A stretch of 43,542 bases of DNA, taken from Phascolarctobacterium sp. Lineage in GTDB: Bacteria; Bacillota; Negativicutes; Acidaminococcales; Acidaminococcaceae. How positions within the stretch are numbered: the first letter of the stretch is position 1; every line of letters starts with the position of its first letter. Both the position numbers and the translations under genes were made by a program. The notes beneath the pieces are model-generated. The model did not search any database and was not told where the DNA came from. It saw only the letters and a program-made list of their open reading frames with translations. This document shows, piece by piece, positions 36,495 to 43,542 of the stretch. The stretch spans positions 1-43,542 of the forward strand of contig JAJQDY010000024.1 of the NCBI GenBank assembly GCA_021201965.1, written 5' to 3'.

Positions 36495-36934
36495 ATGCAA
36501 CCAGCTGAAATTATAAAATTATAGAAAACCGCTATAAGAAAAGTTATTTCACTCAGTCCTGTGGCATCCAGATTATAGATATAAATTGCGGAAAAGCCAG
36601 TGTCAGTCTGGACCTCAAACTTACGGAACATACAAATCTCCACGGTATTATGCGCGGCGGACTGGTTATGACTCTCATCGATAATGCTACTGGTATTGCG
36701 GGTGCTGGTATTGGTAAAAGCGTAGTAACGCTTTCCGCTACAATTGATTTCATCAAAGGTGCAAAGTCTGGAGAATTTGTCGTGGCAACTGCCGAAATTC
36801 GCAGTATGGAAGACAGTATTATAAATATGGTAACCAATTTATATAGCAGTGATACTAGCACTATTTTTGCCACTGGTATGAGTTGCATGTTCATTGTTGA
36901 TAAATTTTCCGATATCGACAAAACTCATCCCTAA
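36495..36934 (+). pseudogene. PaaI-type hotdog thioesterase, frameshifted near its start
   Basis: A CAGGAG site and ATG at 36495 open a frame (MQPAEIIK) that stops after nine codons. The family sequence continues in another frame from about 36519: IIENRYKKSYF, then GIQIIDINCGKASVSL, then the hotdog core HGIMRGGLVMTLIDNATGIAG with the conserved glycine pair and catalytic-type Asp. The continuing frame has no ATG, GTG or TTG before 36650. A one-base loss near the AAAATTATA stretch explains both frames. The intact protein would have about 145 residues, acting on acyl-CoA thioesters. Confidence 0.75.
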
Positions 36935-37014
36935 GGTGGTAAATTTTACATACAACTTGCAATATGACTTAAATTTTAAAGAGGGGTTATTTTAATCTCA
37001 AGGAGGTTTTATCA

Positions 37015-38088
37015 ATGTCAAAGAAAACTAGTTTATGGGCATTGTTACTGGTTCTCCTGGTAACCATGCTTATGGCCGGTTGCGGTGGTGGAGGCGGTGA
37101 AAAGAAAGAAGCTGCCAAAGAACCTGCTAAGACCGAAGTAAAAGCCGATGCCAAAGGCGGAGACTCTAAGAAACTTATCGTTTACACTTCCATGAAGGAA
37201 TCCCTAATTAAAGGCATTGTGGAAGGCTTCAAAGCAAAGAATCCTGGTATTGATATTGATTATCAGAGTGCTGGCGCGGGCAAACTGATGGCTAAAATTG
37301 CCGCAGAACGCCAGAGCGGCAAAATTCTGGCCGACATCATCTGGACTAGTGAAGTTCCCGACTTCTATAAAATGAAATCCGAAGGTATTCTCGAAGTTTA
37401 TAAGAGCCCAGTACTTCCCGAAATCGTTAACCCGTTCCCAGATTACGATGGTTCTTTCCACGCAGCACGTCTTGGTACTCTCGGTATTATCGTTAACACC
37501 GATAAAATTAAAGAATTGCCGACCCAGTGGTCTGACCTGCTGAAACCCGAATACAAAAACGGATTCGGCGTAGCTGATCCCGCTTTGTCCGGCACTGCTT
37601 ACATGAGCATCGCCCTGCTGGAAAAACAGTTCGGCTGGGAATTCTTTGAAAAAATTAAAGCTAACGGTGGCAGAATTGGTAAAGGCTCCGGCCAGGTTAT
37701 CGACGATACCGCATCAGGAGAACTTTGCTCCTCTCTCGCCGTTGACTATATTACAAATGACAAAATCAAAAAAGGCGCCCACATTAAGATGTCCTATCCT
37801 CCCGAACTCCTTGTAGTCCCGAGTCCGGTAGCTATCTTCAAGGGCACTGCCAAACTTGATGCAGCTAAAAAATTCATTGACTACTTGCTTGGCAAGGAAG
37901 CTCAGGCTAAGATCGCTTTAGAAGGCACCATCCCTGTTCGTGAGGACGTAGAAATTCCAAAAGAGTTCCAGCTCCCTGCTCCGAAAGCAGCACTGGAAAA
38001 ATCCATCAAGATCAACTATCTTGAAGTTGTGGACAGCAAAGAAGCTATCGTTAAGAAATTCTCTGAGATTATGCAGACCAAGAAATAA
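37015..38088 (+). CDS. Iron(III)-type ABC transporter substrate-binding lipoprotein
   Basis: The 357-residue product has a lipoprotein signal (LLVTMLMAGC, cysteine at 23) followed by a glycine/lysine/alanine-rich tether. The mature part resembles FbpA/AfuA-like binding proteins: LIVYTSMKESLIKGIVEGF, KIAAERQSGKILADIIWTSE and NTDKIKELPTQWSDLLKPEYK. It is followed by a hairpin, then ATPase and permease genes. Ferric iron is the likely ligand, but relatives bind 2-aminoethylphosphonate or other anions. AAGGAGG gives a strong start. Confidence 0.9.
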   Translation: MSKKTSLWALLLVLLVTMLMAGCGGGGGEKKEAAKEPAKTEVKADAKGGDSKKLIVYTSMKESLIKGIVEGFKAKNPGIDIDYQSAGAGKLMAKIAAERQSGKILADIIWTSEVPDFYKMKSEGILEVYKSPVLPEIVNPFPDYDGSFHAARLGTLGIIVNTDKIKELPTQWSDLLKPEYKNGFGVADPALSGTAYMSIALLEKQFGWEFFEKIKANGGRIGKGSGQVIDDTASGELCSSLAVDYITNDKIKKGAHIKMSYPPELLVVPSPVAIFKGTAKLDAAKKFIDYLLGKEAQAKIALEGTIPVREDVEIPKEFQLPAPKAALEKSIKINYLEVVDSKEAIVKKFSEIMQTKK

Positions 38089-38133
38089 TCTGTCGGAAGG
38101 TATTACTTTGAGCTGTTAGCAATATATGCTTAC

Positions 38134-38169
38134 AAAATGGCAGAACAGAAAACCTGTTCTGCCATTTTT
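38134..38169 (+). terminator. Hairpin between binding-protein and ATPase genes
   Basis: A perfect 15-bp stem (AAAATGGCAGAACAG with its complement) has a 5-nt loop and ends in TTTTT. It lies inside the transporter operon. Partial read-through would give more binding protein than membrane parts, a common arrangement. Confidence 0.85.
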
Positions 38170-38196
38170 GCAATAACGGATTTTAGGAGGTTATTT

Positions 38197-39291
38197 ATGG
38201 AAAATATTATCACGATTGAAGGCGTAGCCAAAAGTTATGCTGACCATCATGTTCTGCAGAACCTTGACCTGAATATTGAAAAAGGAGAATGTTTCACCCT
38301 TTTGGGACCTTCAGGCTGTGGCAAAACTACCCTTATACGCCTGCTGGCAGGCCATGAAGTACCGGAAGCCGGTAAAATCTGTATTGATAATACTGTCGTT
38401 ACTGACAGCGGAACTGGAGAATATATTCCTCCTGAACGCCGCGGTCTGGGCATCGTTTTCCAAGATTACGCCGTATGGCCACACATGACGGTTTATGAAA
38501 ATATCGCATATCCTCTAAAAATAGAAAAACGCCCCAAAGAAGAAATCAATAAGCTCGTTATGAGGATGATTGAAGTAGTAGGCATGAAAGGCCTCGACAA
38601 ACGCCTTCCGTCCGAACTTTCCGGCGGCCAGCAACAGCGTGTTGCCCTAACCCGTGCCCTGGTAGCCGATCCTTCCGTAATGCTGCTTGATGAACCTCTT
38701 TCCAACCTTGATGCAAATCTGCGCGAGGAAATGCGGTTTAAAATTAAGGCACTGCAACGGGAATTTGGCATTACCGTCCTTTATGTGACCCATGACCAGG
38801 AAGTTGCCCTTGCCATATCGGACAGAATAGCAATTATGGACGACAAAGGTTATATCCGCCAGATTGGCACTCCTTATGAGATTTTTGAACAGCCTAAGGA
38901 TCTGTTTATTTTTAAATTTATGGGTATTGCCAATTTCCTTCATATCCGTGAGGAGCAGGGGAAATACTTCGTAGGCACAGGCATGCAGCCCATTCCCTGG
39001 GAAGGCCCTGCGGGTACGGCAGAAAACTGGGTTGTGGGATTCCGCCCATCCGATGCCCAGATAAGCCGCAACGGTCCTGCTCTTAAAGGTATAATTAAAC
39101 GCACCAATTTCCTTGGCGATACCATGGACTACATGATTGAAATAGACGGCGAAAACATGCGCACCGAACTCGAAACACAGCAGGCTATTAATGAGGGCCT
39201 CATGTTCACGGAAGGCGAGGAATGCTACATAAGTTTCCGCAGCCTGCTCTGGTTTGATGCGGCACAGTTGAAGGAGGTGGAAAGCATATGA
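38197..39291 (+). CDS. ABC transporter ATPase, first copy (FbpC/PotA-like)
   Basis: The 364-residue product has Walker [10 protein letters not shown] near residue 36 and Q-loop [10 protein letters not shown]. The signature is the standard [15 protein letters not shown], Walker B is [12 protein letters not shown], and the switch histidine lies in [12 protein letters not shown]-terminal TOBE-like domain follows from about residue 285. The ATG at 38197 has TAGGAGG upstream; a longer in-frame start at 38137 would run through the hairpin and is rejected. It overlaps the permease gene by 4 bp (ATGA). Confidence 0.92.
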   Translation: MENIITIEGVAKSYADHHVLQNLDLNIEKGECFTLLGPSGCGKTTLIRLLAGHEVPEAGKICIDNTVVTDSGTGEYIPPERRGLGIVFQDYAVWPHMTVYENIAYPLKIEKRPKEEINKLVMRMIEVVGMKGLDKRLPSELSGGQQQRVALTRALVADPSVMLLDEPLSNLDANLREEMRFKIKALQREFGITVLYVTHDQEVALAISDRIAIMDDKGYIRQIGTPYEIFEQPKDLFIFKFMGIANFLHIREEQGKYFVGTGMQPIPWEGPAGTAENWVVGFRPSDAQISRNGPALKGIIKRTNFLGDTMDYMIEIDGENMRTELETQQAINEGLMFTEGEECYISFRSLLWFDAAQLKEVESI

Positions 39292-40985
39292 GCTCTGGTA
39301 CTATTAAAAAAGATGGTGGATTTGGCGTAGCCCAGCTTATTCTTCTCATCTCTATCGCGGTACTTGTTGTTTTTGTAGCCTGGCCGGTAATACTCATTTT
39401 GTTTAATGCCTTCTTTGTTAATGGTGAATTTAACAGCCTTGATTTCTACAGGGTACTGACGGATTCTGAAACTTTTAAGGCGCTGACAAACTCCGTTTTA
39501 ATTGCCAGCATGACTACCATTGGCAGTACCATAGTCGGCACATTCTTTGCCTGGTTAGTTACAAGAACCGACTTGCCGTACAAGACATTTATGAAGAGCT
39601 TGTTTCTCGTACCTTTCATGCTGCCGTCCTTTATCGGTGCCTTGGCTTGGAAGATGCTGCTTTCGCCATATTCCGGCTATATCAACCGTTTCTTCATGGA
39701 GACTTTCGGCTTTACAGAACCGATTTTTAACATCTACAGTTATGTAGGCATCAGCGCAGTTGAAGTAATGTACCTTTTTCCATTCGTCTTTATTCAAGTT
39801 TGCGGTGCCTTAGAACGTATGGATCCAACCCTTGAGGAATCAGCCCGTATTTCAGGAGCTGGTCTTCTGACTATTACGAGAAAAATTACCATTCCCCTGG
39901 TACTTCCGTCCATTATGTCAGGCGCACTCCTTATAATGCTTTATTCTATGGCACATTTCGGCACTGTTGCGGTTTTAGGTATTGAACAAGGTATTTATAA
40001 TATCCCAACCCTTATCTACGAAAAAATCCACCAGAGCGCCGGCAGTTTTGAATCCATCCGCACGGGTACAGTGCTTTCCACGGTACTTATCGTTTCCGCC
40101 GCTATAATTATCTGGGGTCAGCAGAAGATACTGAGCCGCGGACACTACCAGATTATTGGCGGCAAGAGTTTCCGTCCTATGGAACTTAAATTACGCGGTC
40201 TGCGCTATCCACTTCTTATTTTCTGCCTAGCATATATCGGTTTTACCATTGTGCTTCCGACAATAGTTATTTTCCTTGTCGGTGGTGTAGCCACATACGG
40301 TTTGCCACTCACTTGGAAAAACCTTTCTTTGAATAATTATAAATACGTTCTTTTCGAATATGAGGTAACCAGAGACGCTATCTTTAACAGTGTAACCTTA
40401 GGTCTTGCGGCAGCTCTTATCACAATGTTTACCGGCGTTATGATTTCCTACGTAATTGTAAAGATGAAGGTTAGAGGCAAAGGGATCCTAGAATTTCTAG
40501 GCATGCTTCCCTTCTCCGTACCAGGCTCCGTTATCGCCCTTGGTGTAATCCTTGCCTGGAGCGGTCAGTTCGGTATCAATATTTACAATACGATCTGGAT
40601 CATCCTCGTATCCTACATAGCGCGCTATATGGCTTTCTCACTGAAGGCAAACTCGGCAGCGTTGGAACAGGTACATGACTCCTTAATGGAAGCATCCCGC
40701 TCCTGCGGTGCGAGCATGTGGCAGTCCTTAAATAATATCGTTGTTCCCCTAGTACGCCCAGGCATGATTTCCGCCTTCTTCCTTATCTTCCTACCAGCCC
40801 TGCGCGAACTGACGGTTTCCATTATGCTGTATGCTCCTACTACAAGGACCATCGGTGTCGCCATATATACTCTTAATGAAGATGGCGAAACCGTTATGTC
40901 CACTGCCCTTGCAGGTGTAGCACTTATTATAATAGTTGTAGGTCAGAGCCTCATCAATCATTTTACCAAAAAGGCAGGTGAATAA
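39288..40985 (+). CDS. Fused two-domain ABC transporter permease (FbpB-like)
   Basis: The 565-residue membrane protein contains two permease domains in one chain, each with about six helices. Each has an EAA loop for contact with the ATPases: EESARISGAGLLTITRKITIP near residue 183, and MEASRSCGASMWQSLNNIVVP near residue 467. This is the usual plan for ferric iron and related importers. Two ATPase genes flank it, so each loop could meet a different ATPase. Confidence 0.93.
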   Translation: MSSGTIKKDGGFGVAQLILLISIAVLVVFVAWPVILILFNAFFVNGEFNSLDFYRVLTDSETFKALTNSVLIASMTTIGSTIVGTFFAWLVTRTDLPYKTFMKSLFLVPFMLPSFIGALAWKMLLSPYSGYINRFFMETFGFTEPIFNIYSYVGISAVEVMYLFPFVFIQVCGALERMDPTLEESARISGAGLLTITRKITIPLVLPSIMSGALLIMLYSMAHFGTVAVLGIEQGIYNIPTLIYEKIHQSAGSFESIRTGTVLSTVLIVSAAIIIWGQQKILSRGHYQIIGGKSFRPMELKLRGLRYPLLIFCLAYIGFTIVLPTIVIFLVGGVATYGLPLTWKNLSLNNYKYVLFEYEVTRDAIFNSVTLGLAAALITMFTGVMISYVIVKMKVRGKGILEFLGMLPFSVPGSVIALGVILAWSGQFGINIYNTIWIILVSYIARYMAFSLKANSAALEQVHDSLMEASRSCGASMWQSLNNIVVPLVRPGMISAFFLIFLPALRELTVSIMLYAPTTRTIGVAIYTLNEDGETVMSTALAGVALIIIVVGQSLINHFTKKAGE

Positions 40986-40990
40986 TCGTC

Positions 40991-42061
40991 ATGTCATATA
41001 TTCGTTTAATAAATGTTACCAAACAGTTTGGCGATGTTACTGCCGTAAATAATTTAAACCTTGAAGTAGGCAAAGGCGAATGCTTCTCCATGCTCGGACC
41101 ATCCGGCTGCGGCAAAACCACTACACTACGCATGGTAGCTGGCTTCGAGGATTTGACGAACGGCGAAGTATGGGCAGGCGACAAGCTTCTCTCATCACCT
41201 AAAAAACACCATTATACCCCGCCTGAAAACCGTAACTTCGGCATGGTTTTCCAGGCTTTCGCCGTATGGCCACATATGTCCGTTTACGAAAACGTTGCTT
41301 TTCCGCTGCGGCTCCGCGGCCTACCGAAAGCAGAAATTGACCAACGTACCAAAGATGCCCTGACAGCTACAAATCTTTTAAAAGCCGCTGGCGGCAGTCC
41401 AGCCGACCTTTCCGGCGGTGGCAAGCAGCGTGTTGCTTTGGCCCGTGCACTAGCAATAAACCCTGACGTAATGCTGCTTGATGAGCCTCTTTCCAGTCTT
41501 GATCCGCACCTGCGTGAGGAAATGCGTTTTGAAATCAAGGATCTGCAAAAAAAATACGGTTTTTCCATCATTTACGTAACCCATGACCAAGCTGAAGCTA
41601 TGGCCCTTTCCGACCGCATTCTGGTAATGAAGCTTGGCGTAGTACAGCAGATTGATAGTCCGCTTGATGTTTATAATAATCCAGTCAATAAGTTCGTTTT
41701 CAGCTTCATCGGTGTTTCAAGCTTTACTGATGTTGTTTGGAATGACGGCAAAGCCTTTATTAAAGGCTCTGAACGTCCTCTGCCTGCTGGTATTGAAATT
41801 CCTGACAATATGAAAGACGAAGTTGTTTTCAGCTTAGCCAGCCGTCCTAAGGAAATAAAATTCACCAGTGCGGACGATCCCGCAGGAGTCCATGGAACGG
41901 TGCTCCGTACGGCTTTTCTCGGAGAAATTGTCGATTATCTGATAAAAATAGGTAATCAGGAAGTCCGTGTACAGATAGGCCGCAGAGATCCAGGTCCTGA
42001 AACTGGTGAAAACTGCAATCTCTGCTTTAAACGACCCTTCTGGTACAAAGCCGACGAATAA
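40991..42061 (+). CDS. ABC transporter ATPase, second copy with altered signature
   Basis: The 356-residue product is a paralogue of the first ATPase. Walker A is [14 protein letters not shown]-loop FQAFAVWPHM, Walker [13 protein letters not shown], and the switch histidine lies in YVTHDQAEAM. The signature reads LSGGGKQRV instead of LSGGQQQRV, with glycine where glutamine is usual. A C-terminal TOBE-like domain is present. It follows the permease by 5 bp and ends before a terminator. A heterodimer with the first ATPase is a reasonable inference. Confidence 0.92.
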   Translation: MSYIRLINVTKQFGDVTAVNNLNLEVGKGECFSMLGPSGCGKTTTLRMVAGFEDLTNGEVWAGDKLLSSPKKHHYTPPENRNFGMVFQAFAVWPHMSVYENVAFPLRLRGLPKAEIDQRTKDALTATNLLKAAGGSPADLSGGGKQRVALARALAINPDVMLLDEPLSSLDPHLREEMRFEIKDLQKKYGFSIIYVTHDQAEAMALSDRILVMKLGVVQQIDSPLDVYNNPVNKFVFSFIGVSSFTDVVWNDGKAFIKGSERPLPAGIEIPDNMKDEVVFSLASRPKEIKFTSADDPAGVHGTVLRTAFLGEIVDYLIKIGNQEVRVQIGRRDPGPETGENCNLCFKRPFWYKADE

Positions 42062-42070
42062 TTGAACAGC

Positions 42071-42109
42071 AAAAGCATCCCGTTACAAAAAGTAACGGGA
42101 TGCTTTTTA
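42071..42109 (+). terminator. Terminator of the iron-type ABC operon
   Basis: A perfect 16-bp stem (AAAAGCATCCCGTTAC with its complement) has a 5-nt loop and is followed by T residues. It also faces the 3' end of the converging M48 gene. Confidence 0.9.
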
Positions 42110-42127
42110 TTTTTCTTTATTTATTAT

Positions 42128-43195
42128 CTATTTTTTAGAACTTTTGCCGGACGTTTCAGCATTTGCTATTTCCGCCCAGTCACGCAACATATTGGCGCAT
42201 GCTGCAGCATAATTTCCTGCGCTGCCAAACCCTGCGGCATCCTGATTATAGAGTGTCAACAGCTGGATATCGTCATAATAGATATCGGCGATATTACCAT
42301 GGTCATAAACCACGAAATGATTAGGGTTTATCTTGCCTCGTTGGCGTGCAACCCATAAGGATCCCGCCAGCATATATGCTCTGTATCTTGCTTTCGTATT
42401 TCCTATACTGTGGCTTATATTGAAAGCCCAGTCTCCTTCCTTTACCGTTGCAACCTTTTCATCGTCTGTAACCACCACTTCAGGGTATATGTTCAGCTTA
42501 TCGGTAAGCTTAGTCACATTTTTAACACGTGCCTCTGGTTCCGGATGGCTGGAAAATACTCCATAACCAGGATTCCCCTGCTGCGCGGACAAATCTTCCA
42601 GCTTATAAACGGCTATCAGCATGCTATAAGGGTTATAGCCTGCATTTAGCGAATTATAAAACCCTTCCTTATCCGCAGCACGTTCATCCGCCCTGGAATA
42701 ACCTGCCATGAGTACCTGCTGGGTTACGGAAACAAGGCCCATGGCTTCTCCCTGGGTAGCAGCAATAAGAAGAAGCGTCGTCCACAACTGCTTTTCTATT
42801 TGGTGTACCATGTGTTTTTTCACAACATGCCCTACCTCGTGACCTAAAACACCTGCTAGCTCCATATCGCTAGGCATATAATCAAGAAGTCCTTTGAACA
42901 CATAAACAAAACCACCAGGACACGCCATTGCGTTAACCTCATTGCTGTTTAAGACTGTAAATGAGTAGTCAAGATCCTGTCTTCCGCATACATTGACAAT
43001 ACTCTGTCCTATACGATTAACACGTGCCTGCATGGCGGGATCTTGCACTATTCCATACTGGGCCTCCAGCTGTTTACCTGTTTCGCGCCCCATAGAAATT
43101 TCCTGATCCTTACTGATCATTCCTGCTTCTGCAGGCGGAACAATCCCTACCGCTAGGCAGAAACAGCATATTATTGCCAGAAAAAATTTTTTCAT
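42128..43195 (-). CDS. M48-family zinc metalloprotease, exported
   Basis: The 355-residue product has a signal peptide (MKKFFLAIICCFCLAVGIVPPAEA). The peptidase M48 domain follows, with the zinc motif LGHEVGHVVKKH near residue 125 and the third ligand region ADERAADKEGF near residue 180. It resembles periplasmic BepA/LoiP-type proteases that check outer-membrane proteins, which fits a diderm cell. The C-terminal 120 residues lack a clear domain and have no TPR that I can see. It ends in TAG. An AAGGAG site precedes the ATG, 12 bp after the CoA-transferase remnant. Confidence 0.9.
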   Translation of the reverse strand: MKKFFLAIICCFCLAVGIVPPAEAGMISKDQEISMGRETGKQLEAQYGIVQDPAMQARVNRIGQSIVNVCGRQDLDYSFTVLNSNEVNAMACPGGFVYVFKGLLDYMPSDMELAGVLGHEVGHVVKKHMVHQIEKQLWTTLLLIAATQGEAMGLVSVTQQVLMAGYSRADERAADKEGFYNSLNAGYNPYSMLIAVYKLEDLSAQQGNPGYGVFSSHPEPEARVKNVTKLTDKLNIYPEVVVTDDEKVATVKEGDWAFNISHSIGNTKARYRAYMLAGSLWVARQRGKINPNHFVVYDHGNIADIYYDDIQLLTLYNQDAAGFGSAGNYAAACANMLRDWAEIANAETSGKSSKK

Positions 43196-43206
43196 AACTA
43201 ATCTCC

Positions 43207-43344
43207 TTAGATGGCTCCTTGGTTCCTGAGTATTTCAATTTCATCATTGCTATAGCCCAGTTCACACAAAATTTCAAGCGTGTGTTCGCCAAGTTTTGGA
43301 GCCCGCCGCAAGATTTTGCATTCTATATTGGAAAATTTAGGCCG
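43207..43344 (-). pseudogene. 3' remnant of a CaiB/BaiF CoA-transferase gene
   Basis: The last 45 codons of a family III CoA-transferase are present. They contain RRAPKLGEHTLEILCELGYSND and end GAI before TAA. This is the conserved C-terminus of the family, where the GEHT motif is typical. The rest of the gene is replaced by the IS30-like end at 43345. It was probably cotranscribed with the M48 gene before the insertion. Confidence 0.75.
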
Positions 43345-43542
43345 ATTGTAAAATGAAGTTGAACAATTAAAAAATCCATAACGATTGAATCCGTGGTAGA
43401 ATAGAGTTCACACACAAAACCCTATCGAGGAGGATAATCACTATGGACTACCCACATTCTATCACAAATGCGGAGAAGCTCAAGAAGAAAAACATCTGAC
43501 GGACATCGACCGAGGCACAATCCAAGCCCTTAACAGAGAGGG
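43345..43542 (+). mobile_element. IS30-family insertion sequence, 5' part
   Basis: The terminal repeat ATTGTAAAATGAAG... AACA (43345-43365) begins where the CoA-transferase remnant ends. A transposase reading frame follows. The element runs out of the window, so its length, right end and target duplication cannot be seen. Confidence 0.7.
43443..43542 (+). CDS. IS30-family transposase, N-terminal part (possibly frameshifted)
   Basis: GAGGAGG precedes the ATG at 43443, which encodes MDYPHSITNAEKLKKK before a TGA. In the -1 frame the sequence goes on as EKHLTDIDRGTIQALNREG, the N-terminal helix-turn-helix start of IS30 transposases. The frame changes at a run of five A residues. It may be a decayed copy, a sequence error in the A run, or a slip site. 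The gene is cut by the window edge. Confidence 0.65.

Noticed and set aside
43443-43510. Programmed -1 frameshift site in the IS30-like transposase
   Set aside because: The heptamer is G-AAA-AAC, not a standard X-XXY-YYZ slip site, and the gene is cut by the window edge, so decay or a one-base error in the A run is as likely.
1-43542. CRISPR arrays, tRNA or rRNA genes, and toxin-antitoxin pairs
   Set aside because: No regularly spaced repeats, cloverleaf-like tRNA sequences, rRNA segments or small gene pairs of those types were found on reading both strands.

Overview
The window looks like a chromosomal segment of an anaerobic, diderm Firmicute, most likely a Negativicute. It carries low-GC Firmicutes-type biosynthetic operons, SAM-I riboswitch control of metNIQ, a hisZ/short-hisG pair and a ferredoxin-dependent 2-oxoacid oxidoreductase. 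It also carries a TolC-like outer-membrane factor with a membrane-fusion protein, which implies an outer membrane. An exact genus cannot be read from the sequence.

Layout. (1) 1-44 looks like the terminal inverted repeat of an IS30-type element. (2) 121-8214 (minus) is a complete arginine operon argCJBDFGH using the cyclic ArgJ route. (3) 8451-11640 holds a GT51 peptidoglycan glycosyltransferase, a frameshifted ComEC-like metallo-beta-lactamase-fold gene, a flavodoxin and a DUF3793 gene with two in-frame stops. The DUF3793-flavodoxin unit is preceded by three matching TTAG-N6-CTAA palindromes. (4) 11650-17567 (minus) is a TolC / HlyD / tandem-ATPase / two-permease export operon of YbhGFSR type. 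(5) 17693-19252 is a pckA gene interrupted by two amber codons. (6) 19477-27470 (minus) is the full histidine operon yerC-hisZ-G-D-C-B-H-A-F-IE, tightly overlapped. (7) 27574-30318 (plus) is a SAM-I riboswitch followed by metNIQ. (8) 30383-33974 has a TetR-type regulator divergent from korDABC. (9) 33975-34411 is a gene-free gap that holds a candidate minus-strand structured RNA with its own promoter and terminator. (10) Next come purC, a DUF362/ferredoxin protein, and a frameshifted hotdog thioesterase. (11) 37015-42061 is an iron-type ABC importer with an unusual order: binding protein, ATPase, fused permease, second ATPase. (12) 42128-43195 is an M48 metalloprotease. Behind it lies a 3' fragment of a CaiB/BaiF CoA-transferase that is cut off by the start of a second IS30-type element.

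The intact genes are mostly amino-acid and nucleotide biosynthesis, methionine uptake, metal uptake and anaerobic 2-oxoacid metabolism. The broken genes (pckA, DUF3793, the MBL hydrolase, the hotdog thioesterase and the CoA-transferase) sit among intact operons, so they look like true gene decay rather than poor sequence quality. This cannot be proved from one window. Both window edges fall inside IS30-like ends with similar inverted repeats, as expected for a contig broken at repeated elements.

The most interesting items are the triple TTAG-N6-CTAA operator array, the putative approx. 139-nt minus-strand RNA between korC and purC, the double-ATPase transporter operon, and the double-amber pckA.
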